Origin: Agrobacterium tumefaciens
GTDB taxonomy: Bacteria > Pseudomonadota > Alphaproteobacteria > Rhizobiales > Rhizobiaceae
Direction: 5' to 3'
Length of the DNA stretch: 64,000 bases
NCBI RefSeq assembly: GCF_013337285.1
Contig: NZ_SUPW01000004.1
Location: 1 to 64,000 of the forward strand
Part shown: positions 29,246-39,085 of the stretch, piece after piece
How positions within the stretch are numbered: the first letter of the stretch is position 1
How the letters are laid out: each line of letters opens with the position of its first letter
Notes under the pieces: model-generated
Seen by the model: only the letters and a program-made list of their open reading frames with translations
What the model was told of the DNA's origin: nothing
Database searches by the model: none
Made by a program: the position numbers and the translations under genes

Positions 29246-30858
29246 TCCTGTTCGGCGGTATCCGCCTCCTCGGTAGCTTCGGCATCGGCTTCCTCTTCGG
29301 AAGCGAGATCTTCGGCCGTGATCCAGCCAGCCAGAAGACGGGCCTGTACCACCATGTTCTCAGCCTCGACGCGCGAAACGTCGAGCTTGGAGAAGATGCC
29401 TTCGAACTTCTTCGTCTCGCCGTCCTTGCGCTCGCTCCAGCCGACCAGATCGTCCGCCGCACAACCGGCAAAGTCTTCGATCGTCTTGATGCCGTCTTCA
29501 CCCAGCGCGACCATCATCTGCGATGTCAGGCCGTCGATCTGGCGCAGCTCGTCGGCAACGCCGAGTTCCTTGCGCTTGGCGTCCATTTCGGCTTCCAGAC
29601 GTTCCAGATATTCGCGGGCGCGGGTCTGGATTTCATCGGCGGTGTCTTCGTCGAAACCGTCGATCGAGGAAATTTCGCCAAGATCGACATAGGCAAGTTC
29701 TTCAACCTGCGCGAAGCCTTCGGAGGCCAGAACCTGGCCGACCATCTCGTCGACGTCGAGAGCATCCATGAACAGCGCCGTGCGCTCGTTGAATTCCTTC
29801 TGGCGGCGCTCGGACTCTTCCTGCTCGGTCATGATGTCGATATCCCAGCCGGTCAGCTGCGATGCCAGACGCACGTTCTGGCCACGACGGCCGATGGCAA
29901 GCGACAGCTGCTCGTCGGGAACCACCACTTCGATACGCTCGGACTCTTCATCCAGAACGACCTTGGCCACTTCAGCGGGCTGCAGGGCGTTGACGATGAA
30001 GGAAGCCGGATCCTGGCTCCACGGAATGATGTCGATCTTCTCACCCTGCAATTCGCCGACGACGGCCTGAACGCGCGAACCGCGCATACCGACGCAGGCG
30101 CCGACCGGATCGATGGAGCTATCGTTCGAGATAACGGCGATCTTGGCGCGCGAACCGGGGTCACGGGCAACCGACTTGATCTGGATGATGCCGTCGTAGA
30201 TTTCCGGAACTTCCATGGTGAACAGCTTCACCATGAACTGCGGATGGGTACGCGACAGGAAAATCTGCGGGCCGCGCTGTTCGCGGCGAACGTCGTAAAC
30301 GTAAGCGCGCACGCGATCACCGTAACGCATGTTTTCGCGCGGGATCATTTCGTCACGACGGATGATGCCTTCGCCACGGCCGAGATCGACGATGACATTG
30401 CCGTATTCGACACGCTTGACGGTGCCGTTGACGATTTCGCCGATGCGATCCTTGAATTCGTCATACTGACGGTCACGCTCGGCTTCACGAACCTTCTGCA
30501 CGATCACCTGCTTGGCGGACTGTGCGGCGATACGGCCAAAATCCATTGGTGGCAGCGGATCGGCGATGAAATCGCCGAGCTTGGCGTCCGGGTTGCGGTC
30601 GCGGGCCAGTTCGAGCGGAATCTGGGTCGAATAGTCTTCGGCTGCTTCCACCACTTCCAGAAGACGCTGCAGGCGGATTTCGCCGGTCTTGGAGTTGATG
30701 TCGGCGCGAATGTTGGTTTCCGAACCATAGCGCGAGCGGGCGGCTTTCTGGATAGCGTCGGCCATTGCGGCAAGCACGATTTCGCGGTCGATGACCTTTT
30801 CGCGCGCCACAGCATCGGCGATCTGTAGAAGCTCAAGCCGGTTAGCACTCACTGCCAT
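29242..30858 (-). CDS. nusA: transcription termination/antitermination factor NusA
   Basis: NusA binds RNA polymerase and modulates pausing, termination and antitermination. The 538-residue protein has an N-terminal polymerase-binding domain ([19 protein letters not shown]), an S1 domain (about residues 135-200) and two KH domains, with [20 protein letters not shown] and [22 protein letters not shown] as the G-x-x-G loops. C-terminal helix-hairpin-helix repeats and an acidic tail ([18 protein letters not shown]) follow. It lies downstream of rimP and upstream of the ylxR fusion. Confidence 0.97.
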   Translation of the reverse strand: MAVSANRLELLQIADAVAREKVIDREIVLAAMADAIQKAARSRYGSETNIRADINSKTGEIRLQRLLEVVEAAEDYSTQIPLELARDRNPDAKLGDFIADPLPPMDFGRIAAQSAKQVIVQKVREAERDRQYDEFKDRIGEIVNGTVKRVEYGNVIVDLGRGEGIIRRDEMIPRENMRYGDRVRAYVYDVRREQRGPQIFLSRTHPQFMVKLFTMEVPEIYDGIIQIKSVARDPGSRAKIAVISNDSSIDPVGACVGMRGSRVQAVVGELQGEKIDIIPWSQDPASFIVNALQPAEVAKVVLDEESERIEVVVPDEQLSLAIGRRGQNVRLASQLTGWDIDIMTEQEESERRQKEFNERTALFMDALDVDEMVGQVLASEGFAQVEELAYVDLGEISSIDGFDEDTADEIQTRAREYLERLEAEMDAKRKELGVADELRQIDGLTSQMMVALGEDGIKTIEDFAGCAADDLVGWSERKDGETKKFEGIFSKLDVSRVEAENMVVQARLLAGWITAEDLASEEEADAEATEEADTAEQE

Positions 30859-30922
30859 TTTTATGTCTCCGTAAGTCGCATAATTGCGGGGATGCCCGTT
30901 TTCGGGCCTTTTTACGTTTCAA

Positions 30923-31519
30923 TTAGTCTTCGTCTGCTTCGTTTTCGTCGTTCTGGTTTGCGGCGGCGGCCTTTGCCGCCTTGTCTGCCCGCAACGCATC
31001 ACGAATAAGATCGTCCGTCAGAATGAGCTTCGCATCGGAAAGCGCGCTGAACGGAACGGTGACTGTCGGTTCTTCGCCATAGGCGATCTGGTCACGTTCC
31101 AGCTTGAAGCCGTCCGCATCGACCTCGACGATCTTGCCGCGAAACCGCTTGCGGTTCTCGACCAGAATGGAGGTTTCGACCTTCACCAGATGACCTTGCC
31201 AGCGGGTGAAATCCAGTTTGCGAACCATCGGCCGATCGATGCCGGGCGAGGAAACTTCGAGATGATACGCTTTTTCGACTGGATCTTCCACATCAAGAAC
31301 CGGTGAAATCGCCATCGAGATGGCTTCACAGTCCTGAACGTTCATCGTTCCGTCTTCGCGCTCGGCCATCACCTGCAACGTCATGCCGTTCTGGTTGGAG
31401 AGCCGCACGCGCACCAGAAGATATCCCATGCCCGTCAAAACAGGCTCGATGATCTCGGCGATGCGCTGGTCGATGCCCGTTTCGGTTATCAGTCGCGGTT
31501 CGTGTGCGGTGTCTGCCAT
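30923..31519 (-). CDS. rimP: ribosome maturation factor RimP
   Basis: RimP is needed for 30S subunit assembly. I place the start at 31519 ([15 protein letters not shown]), which has a GGAAGG Shine-Dalgarno and gives 198 residues. The frame is open upstream but would add an atypical 66-residue leader. Family motifs are [33 protein letters not shown] and [23 protein letters not shown]. The tail is Lys/Ala-rich and acidic. It is the first gene of the rimP-nusA-infB cluster. Confidence 0.94.
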   Translation of the reverse strand: MADTAHEPRLITETGIDQRIAEIIEPVLTGMGYLLVRVRLSNQNGMTLQVMAEREDGTMNVQDCEAISMAISPVLDVEDPVEKAYHLEVSSPGIDRPMVRKLDFTRWQGHLVKVETSILVENRKRFRGKIVEVDADGFKLERDQIAYGEEPTVTVPFSALSDAKLILTDDLIRDALRADKAAKAAAANQNDENEADED

Positions 31520-31805
31520 CTGGCCTTCCGGTCTTTGATTTTCACCGGGCTCCTGGCCCGTGGTTTCCGGTTCGCCTAACGAAAAAGAGCGGAGCCTTGC
31601 GGCCCCACTCTTCATCAAGCGATCAAGAATTTCAGGGGTCATATAGACCCATCGGGGCAGGATTGCAAGGTTTTCGCGGCGCTCCTGCTTCAATGGCGAT
31701 GGTAGCCACATTTTCACCTTCCCCGTGTCGGAAAGGCTGGCATGATTTCCGGCACTGTCTATAGTTGCCGTTTGATAGATCGCAGTTGCATCAAGTGGAC
31801 TGATC

Positions 31806-33434
31806 GTGCCTGACCGTAAATCGCCGCTCGCGCCTTTAAGGCATTTGACTTACAGACGAATCTGGATCGCCAGCCTTGCCTCGAATTTCGGCGGGCTGAT
31901 CCAGGCGGTGGGTGCGGCATGGATGATGACCTCGCTGTCGAGTTCGGAAAACATGATAGCGCTGGTGCAGGCTTCCACCTCGCTGCCGATCATGCTGTTC
32001 TCGCTGATTTCAGGCGCGCTGGCCGATAGTTTCGACCGTCGACGCATCATGATTTCCGCGCAACTCCTGATGCTGACGGCCTCCGTGCTGCTGACGGTTT
32101 TTGCCTGGTGCGGCTGGCTTACCCCCTGGCTGTTGCTGTTCTTCACTTTCATGATCGGCTGCGGCACGGCGCTCAACAATCCGTCCTGGCAGGCTTCCGT
32201 CGGCGAAATGGTGCCGCGCGAGGATTTGCCCGCCGCCGTGACGCTGAACAGCGTCGGCTTCAACATTACCCGCAGCGTCGGCCCCGCCATCGGCGGCATC
32301 ATCGTCGCCGCCGCAGGGGCTGCCGCCGCGTTTTTCGTCAACGCGCTGAGCTATTTCACCCTGCTTTACGCCCTGTTTCGCTGGCAGCCGCCCAAACACG
32401 CCTCGACCTTGCCGCGCGAGCAGCTTCTTGCCGCCATATCGGCCGGAATGCGCTATGTGGCCATGTCGCCCAATATCGGCAAGGTGCTGGTGCGCGGCTT
32501 TCTCTTCGGCCTTTCCGCCAGTGCCATCCTGGCCTTGATGCCGGTCGTTGCCCGCGATCTGGTCGAGGGCGGCCCGCTGACCTATGGCGTCATGCTGGGT
32601 GCATTCGGCGTTGGCGCCATTGGTGGTGCGTTGATCAGCGCCCGGCTGCGGGAAGTCATGTCCAGCGAATGGATCGTGCGTGTCGCCTTTTTAGGTTTCG
32701 CCTTCAGTTCCGGCATAACGGCAATCAGCACGAGTGCGATCATCACCTCGCTTGTTTTGACGGTCGCCGGCGCCTGCTGGGTTCTGGCGCTTTCCCTGTT
32801 CAACACCATCGTCCAGCTTTCCACGCCGCGCTGGGTGGTGGGCCGGGCGCTGTCGCTTTACCAGACACTGACCTTCGGCGGCATCGCGGTCGGCAGCTGG
32901 CTGTGGGGCGAACTGGCCGAAGACTATGGCATTTCCTATTCGCTTCTCTGTTCCTGCGTGCTGATGCTGCTCGGCGTCGTCGTTGGCCTCAAGCTCGCCA
33001 TGCCTGCTTTCGCCTCGCTCAATCTCGATCCGCTCAACCGCTTCGTCGAACCGCCGCTGAGGTTGGATATCAAGCCACGCAGCGGCCCGATCGCCATTCT
33101 CATCGACTATGAAATTCATGACGAGGATCTCGGTGAATTCCTGCCGCTGATGGCCGAACGCCGTCGCATCCGCATCCGGGATGGCGCGCGCAACTGGAAC
33201 CTGATGCGCGACCTCGAAAACCCTGACATCTGGACCGAAAGCTACCATGTGCCGACATGGGTGGAATATGTCCGCCATAACCACCGCCGCACCCAGGCGG
33301 ATGCGGAGGCCTGGGACCGGTTGCTCGAGCTTCATCGTGGCAAGACACGGCCGCGTGTGCACCGGATGATCGAGCGGCAGACAATTCCACCGACCGACGA
33401 TATCTTCCACAAGCCGCATACCGACCAGCATTGA
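31806..33434 (+). CDS. MFS transporter with C-terminal cytoplasmic domain (MFS_3 type)
   Basis: This is a major facilitator superfamily exporter related to the enterobactin-exporter-like (EntS/MFS_3) group; substrate unknown. It has 542 residues from a GTG start. About ten to twelve membrane helices occupy residues 15-405, with the A-like loop [11 protein letters not shown]. The last 120 residues are soluble (from about residue 420: [20 protein letters not shown], then [22 protein letters not shown]). They resemble the monooxygenase-like tail seen on this MFS subgroup. It is divergent from rimP. Confidence 0.8.
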   Translation: MPDRKSPLAPLRHLTYRRIWIASLASNFGGLIQAVGAAWMMTSLSSSENMIALVQASTSLPIMLFSLISGALADSFDRRRIMISAQLLMLTASVLLTVFAWCGWLTPWLLLFFTFMIGCGTALNNPSWQASVGEMVPREDLPAAVTLNSVGFNITRSVGPAIGGIIVAAAGAAAAFFVNALSYFTLLYALFRWQPPKHASTLPREQLLAAISAGMRYVAMSPNIGKVLVRGFLFGLSASAILALMPVVARDLVEGGPLTYGVMLGAFGVGAIGGALISARLREVMSSEWIVRVAFLGFAFSSGITAISTSAIITSLVLTVAGACWVLALSLFNTIVQLSTPRWVVGRALSLYQTLTFGGIAVGSWLWGELAEDYGISYSLLCSCVLMLLGVVVGLKLAMPAFASLNLDPLNRFVEPPLRLDIKPRSGPIAILIDYEIHDEDLGEFLPLMAERRRIRIRDGARNWNLMRDLENPDIWTESYHVPTWVEYVRHNHRRTQADAEAWDRLLELHRGKTRPRVHRMIERQTIPPTDDIFHKPHTDQH

Positions 33435-33480
33435 GAGGCTGGGGGGAGGAGAGTGGTGGCAACATTTGCCAAGCGCTGCC

Positions 33481-33510
33481 CGTCATCCTCGGGCCTGTCC
33501 CGAGGATCCA
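33481..33510. repeat. short dispersed palindromic element
   Basis: ATCCTCGGG-CCTGT-CCCGAGGAT (33485-33507), inside GTCATCCTCGGG...CCCGAGGATCC, is a perfect 9-bp hairpin between two convergent genes. From memory, this exact palindrome recurs many times in Agrobacterium and related genomes as an intergenic repeat. Only one copy is visible in this window. It could also act as a 3'-end structure for the MFS gene. Confidence 0.6.
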
Positions 33511-33598
33511 ATCACGTATCGTAAAATCAATAGGTTGCAGATGCTCGGCACAGGTCCGACCATGACGGAAGAGAGTTTAGCGCTTCGCCGTCAACCTG

Positions 33599-34864
33599 CT
33601 ATTTCAGCTTCGCCTTCAGTGTGGCGTCAGGAAAGCACGTCGGGGCCAGCCCATTTTTCGCCTGCCAGTCGCCGAGCGAACGGCGCGTTTTGAAGCCGGC
33701 CAAACCGTCCGCCTTGCCGACGTCGTAACCCTTGGCGACGAGCGCCTTCTGCATGGCCAGAACATCCGATCGCAGCATCGATCCGACACTGCCCCATTCC
33801 GCCTTGAACGGCCCCGCCCCATGGGCGATGCGATCGGCGAGATTACCGATGAACAGGGCGTAGAGGTCGGAATTGTTATATTCCTTGATGACGTAGAAAT
33901 TCGGCGTCACCACGAATTCCGGCCCGTGCCGTCCGGCCGGCACCAGCATCATGCCATCGGCAGTAAGGTCATTGGCCGGAAAGGCTTTTCCGGAAATGCG
34001 GGTAATGCCCATCTTCGCCCAGTCGGCCACCGGCCTCGCAAGGTCCGGGCCTTCCTGCGCGCAGGAGACATTGGCCGGGATCGAGGCTTCGAAACCCCAG
34101 TCGCGGTTGCGCTGCCAGCCGCGCTGAGAAAGATAGTTCGCTATGGATGCCAGCGCGTCCGGTACGGAATTCCAGATATCACGCCGGCCGTCGCCATCGA
34201 AATCCACCGCATATTTGAGGTAGCTCGACGGCATGAATTGCGGCTGGCCGAGCGCGCCGGCCCAGGAGCCCATCATGCGCGAGGCTGCAATATCGCCGCT
34301 CTCGATGATCTTTAGCGCATCAATCAGCTCGGTGCGGAACATCTCCTTGCGAGTTGATATATAGGCCTTCGTGGCCAGCACATCGACTACGGAATGCGGC
34401 AGTTTCGCACGGCCGAAACCGGATTCGCGGCCCCAGATCGCCACGATGATATCGCCGGGTACGCCATATTTCGCTTCGATGCGGCGAAGGGTGGCGGCAT
34501 GTGTTGCTGCAAGCGACCGACCGGTGCCGGCAAGCCCCTGCAATCGCTTCTCGGAGAAATAGGCGCCCGGTGAAGAGAATTCCGCCTGGCTCTGGCTTTG
34601 TTCCTTCGGCGGTTTCTGGCCGGGGATGATGAGATCAGGCAGCTTCCAGTTGATGGAGAGACCGCTGAGAGCCGCCTCGAGCGTCTTTTGCGAAATGCCC
34701 GCCTTGCGCGCTTCCGACCAGATTTCCTTTTTCAGCCACGTATTGAATTCGGCGTCGTATCGGGCAGCAGTCGCCCCTGTCGGCACGGATTGCGCCAAGG
34801 CCGCCGTCGCTGAAAATACGGAAAGAATGGCGGCCAGCGCCGTGGGTGCAAATCGGTTTCGCAT
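33599..34864 (-). CDS. membrane-bound lytic murein transglycosylase, MltB type
   Basis: This is a periplasmic enzyme that cleaves peptidoglycan between MurNAc and GlcNAc with 1,6-anhydro formation. It has 421 residues with a signal peptide (MRNRFAPTALAAILSVFSATAALA). The catalytic glutamate lies in IVAIWGRESGFGRAKLPHSVVDVLATKAY. SWAGALGQPQFMPSSYLKYAVDFDGDGRRDIW is the MltB/SltB signature. The C-terminal peptidoglycan-binding domain includes DVLAMQKALVAKGYDVGKADGLAGFKTRRSL. No lipobox is evident, so it is probably soluble. Confidence 0.88.
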   Translation of the reverse strand: MRNRFAPTALAAILSVFSATAALAQSVPTGATAARYDAEFNTWLKKEIWSEARKAGISQKTLEAALSGLSINWKLPDLIIPGQKPPKEQSQSQAEFSSPGAYFSEKRLQGLAGTGRSLAATHAATLRRIEAKYGVPGDIIVAIWGRESGFGRAKLPHSVVDVLATKAYISTRKEMFRTELIDALKIIESGDIAASRMMGSWAGALGQPQFMPSSYLKYAVDFDGDGRRDIWNSVPDALASIANYLSQRGWQRNRDWGFEASIPANVSCAQEGPDLARPVADWAKMGITRISGKAFPANDLTADGMMLVPAGRHGPEFVVTPNFYVIKEYNNSDLYALFIGNLADRIAHGAGPFKAEWGSVGSMLRSDVLAMQKALVAKGYDVGKADGLAGFKTRRSLGDWQAKNGLAPTCFPDATLKAKLK

Positions 34865-34903
34865 TCGGTCTCCTCTTTGGGTCGTGCGGAGTGAGGGAAG
34901 GCG

Positions 34904-35509
34904 TCAGATCGTCGTGCGGGCTCGAAGCGCTGCCGTCAATGTGCCTTCGTCCAGATAGTCCAACTCGCCGCCCACCGGCACGCCATGCGCAAGCCGGGTG
35001 ATCTTGACGCCGAGATCGGAGAGGCGGTCGGTGATATAGTGGGCGGTTGCCTGCCCCTCCACCGTGGCATTGACGGCGATGATAAGCTCACGAATACCAC
35101 CGGCACTGACGCGGTCGATCAATCCCTTGATATTCAAATCTTCCGGCCCGACGCCATCCAGCGGCGACAGCGTGCCGCCCAGCACATGATAGGCGGTGTT
35201 CATGGCGCTCGCCCGCTCCAGCGCCCAAAGATCAGACACGTCTTCCACCACGATGATGATAGACTGATCACGCCTGTCGTCGGCGCAGACGGTGCAGGGG
35301 TCGATGGTATCGACATTGCCGCAGCAGGAGCAGATCTTCACCTTGTCATAGGCTTCACCCATGGCATGTCCGAGAGGACCCAGAAGCTGCTCCTTCTTCT
35401 TGATGAGATGCAGCGCCGCCCGCCGCGCCGAGCGAGGGCCAAGCCCCGGCACTTTTGCGAGAAGCTGGATCAGTTTTTCGATTTCGGGGCCGGTGACTCG
35501 TTTTGCCAT
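34904..35509 (-). CDS. recR: recombination protein RecR
   Basis: RecR works with RecF and RecO in gap repair. It has 201 residues: an N-terminal helix-hairpin-helix ([21 protein letters not shown]), the four-cysteine zinc motif [16 protein letters not shown], and a Toprim domain ([37 protein letters not shown]). It normally follows ybaB directly; here a plus-strand MOSC gene is inserted between the two. Confidence 0.95.
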   Translation of the reverse strand: MAKRVTGPEIEKLIQLLAKVPGLGPRSARRAALHLIKKKEQLLGPLGHAMGEAYDKVKICSCCGNVDTIDPCTVCADDRRDQSIIIVVEDVSDLWALERASAMNTAYHVLGGTLSPLDGVGPEDLNIKGLIDRVSAGGIRELIIAVNATVEGQATAHYITDRLSDLGVKITRLAHGVPVGGELDYLDEGTLTAALRARTTI

Positions 35510-35567
35510 GAGCGCTTTCTACTGCATAAATCGAGAAACGGGAATCATGAAGCGCGAAGGGCAGTCC

Positions 35568-36182
35568 ATGAAAATACGGGCGGTGTGCCGCGGTGAGGCA
35601 AAGTCTTTGCCGGGAAAGACAACGAAGACGGGTATTTTCAAATATGCCGTGCAAGGCCCGGTCATGGTGGATGGGGAAGGCATCGTCAGTGATGCCGTCT
35701 GCAATCGCAAACATCACGGCGGGCCGGATCAGGCGATTTACGTCATGGGCACGGTCGATCTGGATTTCTGGTCCCGCACACTCGGTTTTGTCATCGACCC
35801 CGGGTTTTTCGGGGAAAATCTGGTTCTGGAGGGTGTCGACAGCGCCAAATTGCATGTGGGCGACAGGTTTTTGGCAAAGGAAGTGGTGCTGGAGGTCACC
35901 GCCGCCCGCATTCCCTGCGCCACCCTGTCAGCCCGGCTCGGCGACCCCGGCTTCGCACCGCGTTTTCGCCAGGCCGGTCATCCGGGTTTTTATTGCAGGG
36001 TGCTGAAAGGCGGAATGCTCGCCGCCGGTGAGGGCATCGCCTTCGAACCCTATGAGGGAACGAAACTGCCCATACCGGTTATTTTGCAGCGCTTCCGCCC
36101 CATGCAATTGACGCGGGAGGAACGCGCTGCCTATCTCGACACACCGCTTGCAAGCCGCTTCCGCGCCATGCTGGAGGTATGA
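35568..36182 (+). CDS. MOSC domain-containing protein
   Basis: This is a MOSC (MoCo sulfurase C-terminal) domain protein of the YiiM type, possibly handling molybdenum-cofactor-bound sulfur or N-hydroxylated substrates. The start at 35568 (MKIRAVCRGEAKSLPG) has a GAAGGG Shine-Dalgarno and gives 204 residues; an ATG seven codons upstream is an alternative. The hallmarks VCNRKHHGGPDQAIYVMG and the conserved cysteine in ARIPCATLSARLGDP are present. It is encoded opposite to its neighbours and splits the usual dnaX-ybaB-recR order. Confidence 0.82.
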   Translation: MKIRAVCRGEAKSLPGKTTKTGIFKYAVQGPVMVDGEGIVSDAVCNRKHHGGPDQAIYVMGTVDLDFWSRTLGFVIDPGFFGENLVLEGVDSAKLHVGDRFLAKEVVLEVTAARIPCATLSARLGDPGFAPRFRQAGHPGFYCRVLKGGMLAAGEGIAFEPYEGTKLPIPVILQRFRPMQLTREERAAYLDTPLASRFRAMLEV

Positions 36183-36191
36183 GCGCCAATA

Positions 36192-36515
36192 TCAGAACGG
36201 CAGCTTCATGCCGGGCGGAATCGGCAGGCCGGCTGTGATTTCTTTGGTCTTTTCGGCAGTGATGGCCTCGGCACGTTCCTTGGCGTCATTATGGGCGGCA
36301 ACGATCAGATCTTCGAGAATTTCGACGTCGTCTTCCCTAAACAGCGACGGGTCGATCTTCAGGCCCAGCAGGCTGCCCTTGCCGTTCAACTTCACGGTCA
36401 CGAGCCCGCCGCCGGATTTGCCTTCGACTTCAAGCGCGGCGATATCCGCCTGCATCTTTTCCATCTTAGCCTGCATTTCCTTGACCTTGCCCATCATACC
36501 CATGATGTCACGCAT
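36192..36515 (-). CDS. YbaB/EbfC nucleoid-associated protein
   Basis: This is a small dimeric DNA-binding protein of 107 residues, co-transcribed with dna[33 protein letters not shown] is the helical start and [27 protein letters not shown] the family signature. It starts 27 bases after the dnaX stop on the same strand. Confidence 0.93.
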   Translation of the reverse strand: MRDIMGMMGKVKEMQAKMEKMQADIAALEVEGKSGGGLVTVKLNGKGSLLGLKIDPSLFREDDVEILEDLIVAAHNDAKERAEAITAEKTKEITAGLPIPPGMKLPF

Positions 36516-36542
36516 GTGCCAAACTCCTGTTTTTGTTATATA

Positions 36543-38417
36543 TTAGAATTCTATGTCGTCGCCGGGAAGGATGTCGCCGTCGCTCGATTCGGCGACCGAT
36601 GGTGGGGCGATCTCGTCTGCCTCGTCCTGCTCAACAACGCGGATGCGAACGTCGGTGATCTTTGCGCCGGGAAATTGCTGGAGAATGGCGACGACATCCG
36701 GGTCCTGTCTTGCATCAACAAGGCGGGCGTCGCGGGCATTGCCCTCGGCCTCCACCAGCGTCGGCTGGCCCTCTTCCTTGCTGAGGCTGACGATCCAGTG
36801 GATACCGGTCCACTCCTTCAACCTCACACCAAGCTCACCCGGCAAGGAGCCGGGAGCGCCATCGCCGAGGCGCATATCGAGCCGGCCCGGTTCCAGCCGA
36901 ACCAGCCGTACGAAATTGCGCACCTTCGCCCGCATGACGGGGTCGCGGTTTTTCTGGCAAAGGTCGGCAATATCCTGCAGGGAGTTGACCGGAACCTTTG
37001 GCTCGGGCCGCTCTTCGGTCTTCGGCGTGACGACCTGCATGTCGTGCGGGCGGCTGTCGGGAACGGCGCGCAGTATGGCAGACGTTTGCGGCGTCGCCGG
37101 GCGCTGGGCCGGAAGATCGACAGGTCTTGTGGCCGCCACGGTCTGCGCTGACGAATAGGCTCGTGCGCCGCCGCCATTGCCGCCGCCCGAAGGCGCGCCG
37201 TTGGCATAGCCACCATCGCCGGCAGAAAGTTCGAGCAGGCGCCGTGCCGCATCCTCCGGTGCCGGAAGATTGGCGGCATGCGAAAGGCGGATCAGCACCA
37301 TTTCGGCAGCACCTGCCGGACGCGAGGCATTTTCCGTTTCCGGTATGCCCTTCAGCAACATCTGCCAGATGCGTGATAGCGCCGTCACCGCAATCGTCTC
37401 GGCAAATTCCGCACCACGCACGCGTTCGACCTCGGAAAGCGAAGGGTCTTCCGCCGCATCAGGTACATATTTCATGCGGGTAACGAGATGGGTAAAATCG
37501 GCAAGGTCGTTCAGCACCACGACAGGGTTTGCGCCCGCCTCATATTGCCCGTTGAATTCTGAAAGCGCGGCGGCGACATCGCCTTTGATAACGTGTTGGA
37601 AGAGATCGACGATGCGCGCGCGGTCGGCAAGGCCGAGCATGCCGCGCACCGCTTCTGCCTCCACGCGGCCGCCGCCATGGGCAATCGCCTGATCGAGCAG
37701 GGAAAGGCCATCACGGGCCGAACCCTCGGCCGCACGGGCGATCATCGACAGCGCCTGTGGCTCAGCCTCAAAACCTTCCTTGCCGGCAATAGCCGTGAAC
37801 AGGCCAACGAGATCGGCGGCGCTGATGCGGCGCAGATCGAAGCGCTGGCACCGCGACAGCACGGTAATCGGCACCTTGCGGATTTCGGTGGTTGCGAAGA
37901 TGAATTTCACATGCTCCGGCGGCTCTTCCAACGTCTTCAAAAGACCGTTGAAGGCCTGCGTCGAAAGCATGTGCACTTCGTCGATGATATAGACCTTGTA
38001 GCGCGCCGAGACCGGACGATAACGCACCTGCTCGATAATCTCGCGAATGTCGTCGATACCGGTGTGGGAGGCGGCGTCCATCTCGATGACATCGACATGT
38101 CGGCCTTCCATGATCGCCTGGCAATGCTCGCCGGGAATGCGCAGGTCGATGGTCGGCTTGTCGATCAGGTCGGTCTTGTAATTCAGCGCCCGGGCGAGAA
38201 TGCGCGCCGTCGTCGTCTTGCCCACGCCGCGAACGCCGGTCAGCATATAGGCCTGCGCGATGCGTCCGGTCTCGAACGCGTTGGTCAGCGTGCGAACCAT
38301 CGGCTCCTGGCCGACCATCAGATCGGAAAAATCCTTCGGGCGATATTTGCGTGCCAGTACCCGGTAGCCGGTCCCGCTCTGGGATTCGCTTGTTGTGGTG
38401 GGTACGGTATCGCTCAT
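36543..38417 (-). CDS. dnaX: DNA polymerase III subunits gamma/tau
   Basis: DnaX is the clamp-loader ATPase that organises the replisome. The ATG at 38417 (MSDTVPTTTSESQSGTGYRVLARKYRP) gives 624 residues; a longer open frame runs back into the SRP RNA gene and is not coding. Walker A is GVRGVGKTT, Walker B IIDEVHML, sensor 1 FIFATTE, and the arginine-finger region SRCQRFDLRRI. The family's zinc cysteines (C-x8-C-x2-C-x2-C) are lost, with only the HC of GEHCQAI left. The C-terminal third (tau part) is Pro/Ala-rich and ends acidic. No obvious slippery A6 site is seen. Confidence 0.96.
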   Translation of the reverse strand: MSDTVPTTTSESQSGTGYRVLARKYRPKDFSDLMVGQEPMVRTLTNAFETGRIAQAYMLTGVRGVGKTTTARILARALNYKTDLIDKPTIDLRIPGEHCQAIMEGRHVDVIEMDAASHTGIDDIREIIEQVRYRPVSARYKVYIIDEVHMLSTQAFNGLLKTLEEPPEHVKFIFATTEIRKVPITVLSRCQRFDLRRISAADLVGLFTAIAGKEGFEAEPQALSMIARAAEGSARDGLSLLDQAIAHGGGRVEAEAVRGMLGLADRARIVDLFQHVIKGDVAAALSEFNGQYEAGANPVVVLNDLADFTHLVTRMKYVPDAAEDPSLSEVERVRGAEFAETIAVTALSRIWQMLLKGIPETENASRPAGAAEMVLIRLSHAANLPAPEDAARRLLELSAGDGGYANGAPSGGGNGGGARAYSSAQTVAATRPVDLPAQRPATPQTSAILRAVPDSRPHDMQVVTPKTEERPEPKVPVNSLQDIADLCQKNRDPVMRAKVRNFVRLVRLEPGRLDMRLGDGAPGSLPGELGVRLKEWTGIHWIVSLSKEEGQPTLVEAEGNARDARLVDARQDPDVVAILQQFPGAKITDVRIRVVEQDEADEIAPPSVAESSDGDILPGDDIEF

Positions 38418-38493
38418 CGCCTCGCCAGTTTGTTTTGCCAGTTTGTTTCGGGGCTGAACTGGCCCGGCGAAAGCTGAGCGGCATTTTGAAAAA

Positions 38494-38600
38494 GGTGGGA
38501 GGCTGGCACGGCGACCCGTGCCTGGCTCGTTAGGGCTGCTTCCTTCCGGACCTGACCCGGTTGGCGAGTGGCTCGTCCACCACCAACCTCCCGGGGCCAC
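38494..38600 (-). ncRNA. ffs: signal recognition particle RNA (4.5S)
   Basis: The minus-strand sequence contains the invariant SRP domain IV core, GGTCAGGTCCGGAAGGAAGC, at about 38536-38555. The flanks pair to form the long rod (GGGAGGTTGG near 38592 with CCAGCCTCCC near 38501). The size (about 105 nt) is right for the bacterial small 4.5S RNA. It lies just upstream of dnaX on the same strand, a common alphaproteobacterial position. The exact ends are estimated. Confidence 0.93.
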
Positions 38601-38680
38601 ATATCGGCAATATCGACAGCAAATGCAAGCCAAGCCTTCAAAAAACTGCTATCACGATGAAAACAAACAGGGAGGACACC

Positions 38681-39085
38681 TTGGAGACATTCCGGCTGGA
38701 CGACAGGCTGGCGCGCGATAGTGTGCTTGTAACGCGTTTGGGACTATGTGAATTGCGTTTGCAGAACGATAACCGCTGGCCTTGGCTGGTGCTGGTGCCC
38801 CAGCGAGACGATGTCAGCGAATTGTTTGATCTGACCCCGCTCGATCAGGCTATGCTGACATTTGAGACCAATCTCGTCGCCGCCGCGCTAAAGGATGTCA
38901 CGGGGGCCACCAAGATCAATGTCGGTGCGCTGGGCAACATCGTCCGGCAACTTCACGTCCATATTATCGCCCGCAATGAAGGTGACACCTGCTGGCCCGG
39001 CCCCATCTGGGGTCACGGAACGGCGGTGCCCTATGCGGTGGGCGAAAAGGAAACTTTCATGAAAAAAATCTCCGGCGCGCTCTGA
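38681..39085 (+). CDS. HIT-family protein with incomplete histidine triad
   Basis: This is a histidine-triad (HIT) nucleotide hydrolase/transferase-like protein. I use the TTG at 38681 (METFRLDDRLARDS), five bases behind a GGAGG Shine-Dalgarno, giving 134 residues. The ATG eight codons upstream lacks such a site. The triad segment reads RQLHVHIIARNEGD: the first two histidines are there but the third is replaced by Ile. The nucleophilic middle histidine remains, so activity is possible. Its stop overlaps the nudC start by one base (TGATG), suggesting joint nucleotide housekeeping. Confidence 0.82.
   Translation: METFRLDDRLARDSVLVTRLGLCELRLQNDNRWPWLVLVPQRDDVSELFDLTPLDQAMLTFETNLVAAALKDVTGATKINVGALGNIVRQLHVHIIARNEGDTCWPGPIWGHGTAVPYAVGEKETFMKKISGAL

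Noticed and set aside
29239..30828. 529-codon open frame opposite nusA
   Set aside because: It is a mirror frame of nusA with no domain.
38418..38633. 72-codon N-terminal extension of dnaX
   Set aside because: It reads through the SRP RNA gene and lacks family similarity; the ATG at 38417 fits DnaX.
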